27,009 nt of DNA, taken from contig JAEXAS010000017.1 in the NCBI GenBank assembly GCA_023458095.1, forward strand, positions 1 to 27,009. Reading direction: 5' to 3'. This DNA comes from Actinomycetes bacterium. GTDB taxonomy: Bacteria > Actinomycetota > Actinomycetes > Propionibacteriales > Propionibacteriaceae. Made by a program: the position numbers and the translations under genes. Position 1 is the stretch's first letter, and each line of letters begins with the position of its first letter. The notes beneath the pieces were generated by a model that saw only the letters and a list, made by a program, of their open reading frames with translations, was not told where the DNA came from and ran no database searches. This document shows positions 22,716-27,009 of this stretch, in pieces.

Positions 22716-23764
22716 AAGCCGTCGTCTATCACGGTCCCTATGACGTGAGCGTGGAGACCGTCCCCGACCCGACCATCGAGAATCCCGGCGATGTGATCGT
22801 GAAGATCGTCGCCGCTGGAGTCTGCGGATCGGACCTGTGGACCTACCGCGGACAGGCCAATGTGGCCGCCGAATCCCGGATCGGCCACGAGTTCTTGGGC
22901 GTCGTCGCCGAACTCGGCGCCGAGGTGAGCACGCTTCAGGTGGGGGATTGGGTGGTCAGCCCGTTCCGCTATTCCGACGGAACCTGCGAGTTCTGCACCA
23001 CGGGGCTGCCCAGCTCCTGTGTGAACGGCGGGTTCTGGGGCCGCGAAGCCCACGACGCCGGCCAGGGTGAACTCGTGCGGGTTCCCTTTGCCGATGGCAC
23101 CTTGGTGAAAATCGGGGACGCCGACAGTGCGCCGAGCAAGCAACTGATTCCGGGTCTCTTGACGCTTTCTGATGTGATGCCCACCGGGTGGCATGCAGCG
23201 ACCCGGGCTGGTGTTTCGCAAGGATCAACGGCTGTCATTGTCGGTGATGGTGCAGTCGGTCAGTGTGCCGTGATTTCGGCACGGCGTCTTGGCGCCGAGA
23301 GAATCATTGTTTTGGGTGGCCAGCATTCCGACCGTTCAGCATTGGCTATGCAGTTGGGGGCCACCGATTTCTTGAGTGAGCGCGGCGATGAGGCGGTTAC
23401 CGCGGTTCGTGACCTGGTCGGCGCGGCCACGGTCGATCATGTGGTCGAGTGTGTCGGTACCGCCGGCTCTTTCGACACGGCGCTGCAGTTGGCCAGGCCT
23501 GGTTCGACCGTGGGTTACGTCGGTCTTCCGCATGGTGTTGTCATTGATCTGGCAAGGCTGTTTGGTCGAAACATCGGGATTGCTGGAGGTGTCGCGCCAG
23601 CGCGGGCCTACATTCCGAATCTGATCAGTGACGTGCTGGCGGGGGTCATCGATCCCGGAGCTGTCTTCACTGCGGTGATGTCGTTGTCGGAGGCTGCGCT
23701 GGCCTATCAAATGATGGATGAGCGCAGCACGATCAAGGCCATGCTTTCGGTGTCTGCGCCGTAA
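22712..23764 (+). CDS. Zinc-dependent alcohol dehydrogenase (MDR family)
   Basis: 350 residues. The catalytic zinc ligands are seen in VCGSDLW (Cys, about residue 38) and IGHEFLG (His/Glu, about 59-60). The structural-zinc lobe reads SDGTCEFCTTGLPSSC, with three obvious Cys; the usual third Cys is replaced in this spacing. The NAD-binding motif is VIVGDGAVGQCAV (about residues 173-185). The ATG overlaps the previous stop as ATGA. The first 145 codons have the GC-rich third positions of the region, while codons after about 150 (from 23150) frequently end in T or A, so the gene is a mosaic in base use although the frame is intact. The likely role is oxidation or reduction of an alcohol or aldehyde intermediate. 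Confidence 0.88.
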   Translation: MKAVVYHGPYDVSVETVPDPTIENPGDVIVKIVAAGVCGSDLWTYRGQANVAAESRIGHEFLGVVAELGAEVSTLQVGDWVVSPFRYSDGTCEFCTTGLPSSCVNGGFWGREAHDAGQGELVRVPFADGTLVKIGDADSAPSKQLIPGLLTLSDVMPTGWHAATRAGVSQGSTAVIVGDGAVGQCAVISARRLGAERIIVLGGQHSDRSALAMQLGATDFLSERGDEAVTAVRDLVGAATVDHVVECVGTAGSFDTALQLARPGSTVGYVGLPHGVVIDLARLFGRNIGIAGGVAPARAYIPNLISDVLAGVIDPGAVFTAVMSLSEAALAYQMMDERSTIKAMLSVSAP

Positions 23765-23874
23765 TCATTTGGTAACTCAACGGGAACCTGGGGTGCGTTT
23801 TACGCAAGCTGGGTGAAACATCCCACAAGTAGTATTTGAATAGCAATAGAGAGTTGCCTCAGGAGGGGTTGTTG

Positions 23875-24507
23875 ATGGATGCGTTTCTGGCCATTTTAAT
23901 GGCCATTCCGTACACCCTTGTCATCTCGATCGGGGCGTTTCTAGTCGGCTTTGTGCTTGCCATTCCGCTGACATTTTTGAGGCGTTCAAGAATGGCCCCG
24001 ATCCGGGCTGCCGCCGGGTTTTTGATCGATTTCGCCCGGGGCATCCCTCCGATCGTGTGGCTGCTGTTCATCTACTTCGGCCTGCCGATGCTGCAGATCC
24101 GGTTCAACCCCATCACCGCAGGCATCGTCGGCCTGGGGATCTTTTCGGCCGGCTTTCTGGCCGAGATCTTCCGCGGCGGTCTGCTGGCGGTGCCCCGCGG
24201 GCAGTTCGAAGCCTCTGAGGCCCTAGGCCTGGGTGGTTGGACGCGGTTCAGCGTGGTCATCGTGCCGCAGGCCTTCCGGGCCATGCTTCCTGGGCTGGCC
24301 ACTTACTTCATCGGACTGATCAAGGATTCCTCGATCGCTTCGGTGATCGGAGTCACCGAGATGGCCTACACCGCGGCGGCCTATGCCCGCATGTCACCGG
24401 AGGGCATCTACACCTTCTTCGTGGCTGCGGCGGTCTACATCGGGCTGTCGGTTCCCTTCGGCCTGCTCTCGCGAAACCTCGAGACCCGACTTCAGGCAGG
24501 TGCGTGA
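23875..24507 (+). CDS. Polar amino acid ABC transporter permease 1 (HisM/GlnP family)
   Basis: 210 residues from the ATG at 23875, which has AGGAGGGG six bases upstream; the in-frame extension to 23836 is rejected. About five membrane helices. The family signature region includes LIDFARGIPPIVWLLFIYFGLP and the EAA loop EASEALGLGGWTRFSVVIVPQAFRAMLPGL (about residues 115-145), which contacts the ATPase. The first 40 codons continue the less GC-rich codon use of the preceding gene's 3' half, after which normal local usage returns. The stop overlaps the next start by one base. It forms the channel with permease 2. Confidence 0.92.
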   Translation: MDAFLAILMAIPYTLVISIGAFLVGFVLAIPLTFLRRSRMAPIRAAAGFLIDFARGIPPIVWLLFIYFGLPMLQIRFNPITAGIVGLGIFSAGFLAEIFRGGLLAVPRGQFEASEALGLGGWTRFSVVIVPQAFRAMLPGLATYFIGLIKDSSIASVIGVTEMAYTAAAYARMSPEGIYTFFVAAAVYIGLSVPFGLLSRNLETRLQAGA

Positions 24508-25175
24508 TGAGTACCGCCGGACTGAACACCTTCGAGTTCTGGGCGCAGGTCTTCCCGGTGATGCTGGACGGGCTGCTGGTTTCGCTGCAACTGACGGCGA
24601 TCTCGCTGATCCTGGGCTTGCCACTGGGCCTGTTGCTGGCGCTGGGCACCGGATCGAAGCATCGCCTGGTGCGCTGGGTGAGCATCGCGATCGTGGAGGT
24701 CGGCCGCGGCGCACCGGCCCTGGTCGTGCTCTACGTGGTGTACTTCGGGCTGCCGCTGCTGTCCTGGTCGCCGGAGGCGTTCATCTGTGCGGTCATCGGC
24801 CTGACCTACACTGCGGCGGCCTACACCAGCGAGTATCTGCGTGGTGGCCTGAAAGCGGTCAGTGCCGGGTCCATCGAGGCCGCGCAGGCTCTGGCGATGA
24901 CTCCGCTGGACGTGCTGCGATTCATCATCGTGCCGCAGGGCCTTCGGGTCGCGATTCCGTCGCTGATGGGCTTCGCGATCCTGCTCTTCCAAGCCACCTC
25001 GCTGGCTTACTCGATCACGGTGAGCGAACTCACCGCGCAGGCCTACAGCATTTCGTCCAGCAGCTTCCGGTCACTGGAGATCTTCGGTCTGGCCGGTCTG
25101 ATGTACGCCGCCATCACCATTCCCACCAGTTGGCTGACCAACAAAGTCGAAGAACGCCTCACCCTGCGGCAATGA
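24507..25175 (+). CDS. Polar amino acid ABC transporter permease 2 (HisM/GlnP family)
   Basis: 222 residues from the ATG at 24507, overlapping the previous stop as TGATG. The open frame extends upstream to 24237, but that part is a shadow of permease 1. About five membrane helices, with GLLVSLQLTAISLILGLPLGLLLALG at the start, EVGRGAPALVVLYVVYFGLPLL, and the EAA loop EAAQALAMTPLDVLRFIIVPQGLRVAIPSL (about residues 130-160). It is the second channel subunit, and having two permeases indicates a heterodimer as in GlnPQ/His-type systems. The binding protein gene follows after 32 bases. Confidence 0.92.
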   Translation: MSTAGLNTFEFWAQVFPVMLDGLLVSLQLTAISLILGLPLGLLLALGTGSKHRLVRWVSIAIVEVGRGAPALVVLYVVYFGLPLLSWSPEAFICAVIGLTYTAAAYTSEYLRGGLKAVSAGSIEAAQALAMTPLDVLRFIIVPQGLRVAIPSLMGFAILLFQATSLAYSITVSELTAQAYSISSSSFRSLEIFGLAGLMYAAITIPTSWLTNKVEERLTLRQ

Positions 25176-25207
25176 GCCCAGGAACCACACACAAGAAGGG
25201 GAACACC

Positions 25208-26056
25208 ATGTCCAACATGATCGCCAAAGGCCTGGCTGCCGGAATCGCAGCCACCGGTCTGCTGCTGACCGGCTGCTCGGCGCCGGCCACCACCGGGGGA
25301 GTAGCCAACTGCACCGCCGCCCATCCCGACGTCAAGACCATCACCGCCGGCACCCTCGCCGTCGCCGCCCCAGACTTCCCGCCCTTCACGAGCATGACCG
25401 GTGGAACCCCGTCCGGCATCGATGTCGAGATCGTCGAGGCGATCGCCAAGATGGAGTGTCTCACCACCAACTACACCCAGGTGGACTACGGCAACACCGT
25501 CGGCACCGTGCAGTCCGGCCGCACCGACCTCGGTATCGGCGACTACTACCGCACCACTTCCCGCGCCGAGCAGGTCGGGCTGTCTGACCCGCTGTACTAC
25601 GACGGTATGGGCCTGATCTCCAAGGACGGGGTGAGTGACATTCCGACGATTCTGACCCGCAAGGTCGGCACCGTCGACGGCTACCTGTGGGTGCCGGACC
25701 TGAAGAAGATCTACCCGAGTCTGAAGATCTACAAGTCCAATGTAGAGATGTGGGCCGACCTGAAGGCCGGACGCATCGATGTCGGCATCGACTCGATTCC
25801 GGTGGCGCAGTACCACGCCAAGGACAACGCCGGCTGGCAGGTGGCCACCGCCAAGGCCGATGAGCGTGTCGGCGCCTCGGTGAAGCCGGCTACCGCGGGT
25901 CTGCTCTACACCAAGGGCAACACCTCCTTGGAGACTGCCCTGAACGAGGACATCGCCACGCTGCACAGCAACGGCGAGCTGGAGAAGATCTTCACCAAGT
26001 TCAACGTCGACCCCTCCCAAACCAAGGTCACCGACAAGTCCCTGCTGAACAGCTGA
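25208..26056 (+). CDS. Amino acid ABC transporter substrate-binding lipoprotein
   Basis: 282 residues from the ATG at 25208 with AGAAGGGG upstream. The signal peptide ends in lipobox LLTGC. The mature protein is an SBP_bac_3 (PBP type 2) domain: TLAVAAPDFPPFTSMTGGTPSGIDVEIVEAIAKM near the N-terminus, then SGRTDLGIGDYYRTTSRAEQVGLSDPLYYDG, in which Arg/Thr normally bind the amino acid carboxylate, and a C-terminal ALNEDIATLHSNGELEKIFTKFN. The specific ligand is unknown; the aspartate/arginine contacts typical of lysine/arginine binders cannot be assigned without a model. It sits between the permeases and the ATPase and is followed by a strong hairpin. Confidence 0.93.
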   Translation: MSNMIAKGLAAGIAATGLLLTGCSAPATTGGVANCTAAHPDVKTITAGTLAVAAPDFPPFTSMTGGTPSGIDVEIVEAIAKMECLTTNYTQVDYGNTVGTVQSGRTDLGIGDYYRTTSRAEQVGLSDPLYYDGMGLISKDGVSDIPTILTRKVGTVDGYLWVPDLKKIYPSLKIYKSNVEMWADLKAGRIDVGIDSIPVAQYHAKDNAGWQVATAKADERVGASVKPATAGLLYTKGNTSLETALNEDIATLHSNGELEKIFTKFNVDPSQTKVTDKSLLNS

Positions 26057-26063
26057 GGTGGTC

Positions 26064-26091
26064 CGGTGGCCCGGAGCTTTCCGGGCCACCG
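26064..26091 (+). terminator. GC-rich hairpin between binding protein and ATPase genes
   Basis: A perfect 11-bp stem (CGGTGGCCCGG paired with CCGGGCCACCG) with a 6-base loop, 8 bases after the binding-protein stop. It has no T tract and the ATPase gene follows in the same direction. It is more likely a partial terminator or mRNA-stabilising stem that raises binding-protein output than a full terminator. Confidence 0.6.
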
Positions 26092-26123
26092 CCCATCCGG
26101 CACCCGTCGAACTGGAGAACCTC

Positions 26124-27009
26124 ATGTCTGACACCGCCTCACCTAGCCACTACAGCGGCAAGCGGGACATTAGGCAGAACGCGCCCAACTATGCGATCGA
26201 ACTGGCCGGCATCACCAAGGAGTTCGCCGGCCACCAGGTGCTCAAGAAGGTCTCCCTGCGGGTCAAAGAAGGCGAGGTCTGCTCGATCATCGGGCCCAGT
26301 GGTGCCGGCAAGAGCACCCTGCTGCGCTGTGTGAACCTGCTGGAACGCCCCGACGGCGGCAACATGATCGTGGCCGGCCAGTACTTGGAGGCCGGTCGCA
26401 GCCATTCGCGTCGTGAGTTGCTGCAGCTGCGCCGCAACGTCGGCATGGTGTTCCAGTCGTTCAACCTGTTCCCGCACCTGAGCGTGCTGGACAACATCGA
26501 ATTGCCGCAACGCCGCGTCCTGGGACGCAGCAAGGACGAAGCCCGCGCCCGCGGGGTGGAACTGCTCGAGAAGGTCGGCTTGGCGGCCAAGGCCGATGCG
26601 TTCCCCGGCAAACTCTCCGGCGGGCAGCAGCAGCGCGTGGCCATCGCTCGCGCACTGGTCAATGAGCCGCAGGTGCTCCTGCTTGACGAGCCTCTGGGCG
26701 CGCTGGATCTCAAACTCCGTAAAGAAATGCAGGTTGAGCTCAAGAACATGCAGCAGAGGCTTGGCATTACCTTTATTTATGTCACGCACGATCAAGAAGA
26801 AGCGTTGACCATGAGCGACACCATCGTGGTACTCAAAGACGGTGTGATTCAGCAGATCGGCACCCCGACAGACATCTATAATGAGCCGAAAAACCCGTTT
26901 GTTGCGGACTTCATCGGAGAGAGCAACATCATCCCCGGTATCATGCTTCAGGATTTTAAAGTGCGCATGAACGGCGTTGTCTACGATTGCGTGGACAAAG
27001 GCTTTGGCA
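26124..27009 (+). CDS. ABC transporter ATPase, GlnQ-type N-part fused to PotA-type C-part; incomplete, probable assembly chimera
   Basis: The frame is open from the ATG at 26124 (GGAG six bases upstream) to the window end, 295 residues. Walker A GPSGAGKST (57-65), Q-loop Q111, signature LSGGQQQR (164-171), Walker B VLLLDEP (184-190) and H-loop H222 are all present. Residues up to about 172 are GlnQ-like (VFQSFNLFPHLSVLDNI) with local GC-rich codons and fit the neighbouring amino acid transporter. From about residue 175 the protein is PotA-like (EPLGALDLKLRKEMQVELKNMQQRLGITFIYVTHDQEEALTMSD, then GESNIIPGIML and the start of the TOBE region), with mid-GC codons such as AAA, GAA, TTT and ATT. 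GlnQ proteins end near 250 residues without a TOBE domain. The join is in frame within the most conserved block and lies at the window end. Confidence 0.7.
   Translation, partial: MSDTASPSHYSGKRDIRQNAPNYAIELAGITKEFAGHQVLKKVSLRVKEGEVCSIIGPSGAGKSTLLRCVNLLERPDGGNMIVAGQYLEAGRSHSRRELLQLRRNVGMVFQSFNLFPHLSVLDNIELPQRRVLGRSKDEARARGVELLEKVGLAAKADAFPGKLSGGQQQRVAIARALVNEPQVLLLDEPLGALDLKLRKEMQVELKNMQQRLGITFIYVTHDQEEALTMSDTIVVLKDGVIQQIGTPTDIYNEPKNPFVADFIGESNIIPGIMLQDFKVRMNGVVYDCVDKGFG

Noticed and set aside
24237..24506. N-terminal extension of permease 2
   Set aside because: It overlaps permease 1 in another frame and gives Arg/His-rich sequence without helices; the coupled ATG at 24507 is normal.
24383..25207. 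N-terminal extension of the substrate-binding protein
   Set aside because: It runs through permease 2 in another frame; the lipoprotein signal starts at 25208 with a proper Shine-Dalgarno sequence.

Overview
The window looks like a contig fragment from a high-GC Gram-positive bacterium (Actinomycetota; Propionibacteriaceae is my best guess, not proven). Signs of this are the strong G/C bias at third codon positions, frequent GTG starts, a one-polypeptide PutA of about 1150 residues, a MetP/MetS-type transporter pair of the kind described in Corynebacterium, a PucR-family regulator, and dispersed palindromic repeats of a type I associate with actinobacterial genomes. No rRNA, tRNA, CRISPR array or phage module was seen.

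Layout. 1-1104: two overlapping genes on the minus strand for exported proteins (a secreted protein cut by the window edge and a lipoprotein). 1203-2463: a complete IS3-family element with imperfect 25-bp inverted repeats, a 3-bp flanking duplication and a probable -1 frameshift site. 2464-2954: a non-coding block of palindromic dispersed repeats. 2955-3824: a protein of unknown function. 3923-5664: metP-metS, a sodium-coupled amino acid importer with its 54-residue subunit, behind a perfect 16-bp palindrome. 5674-7411: an ArsB-like permease and a UspA-like protein in one operon. 7529-12017: a LysR regulator divergent from putA (proline to glutamate). 12026-12094: a perfect 22-bp-arm inverted repeat between convergent genes. 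12111-12854: a VIT-family iron/manganese transporter. 12946-13009: another copy of the composite palindromic repeat.

13049-15199: an alpha/beta hydrolase divergent from a stand-alone condensation-domain (PapA-like) acyltransferase. 15270-16754: a lipoprotein with an RsiV-like region and a NodB polysaccharide deacetylase domain. 16736-18779: a D-2-hydroxyacid dehydrogenase divergent from an AEC-family permease. 18781-20283: a PucR-type regulator divergent from an operon of class III aminotransferase, an atypical D-2-hydroxyacid dehydrogenase and a zinc alcohol dehydrogenase (20431-23764). This runs on into a polar amino acid ABC transporter: two permeases, a binding lipoprotein and an ATPase (23875-27009). 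Together these look like uptake and breakdown of an amino acid or amine whose identity I cannot name; it is the best candidate for an undescribed pathway here.

Two composition breaks need care. From about 23150 to 24000 the codon use is clearly less GC-biased than on either side, although all reading frames stay intact. At about 26616-26700 the last gene changes from a GlnQ-type ATPase of the local genome to a PotA-type ATPase with mid-GC, Clostridia-like sequence. The change is in frame and falls in the conserved ABC signature/Walker B region. Because it lies at the end of the window it is most likely an assembly chimera, so the last ~330-390 bases should not be trusted as part of this genome.
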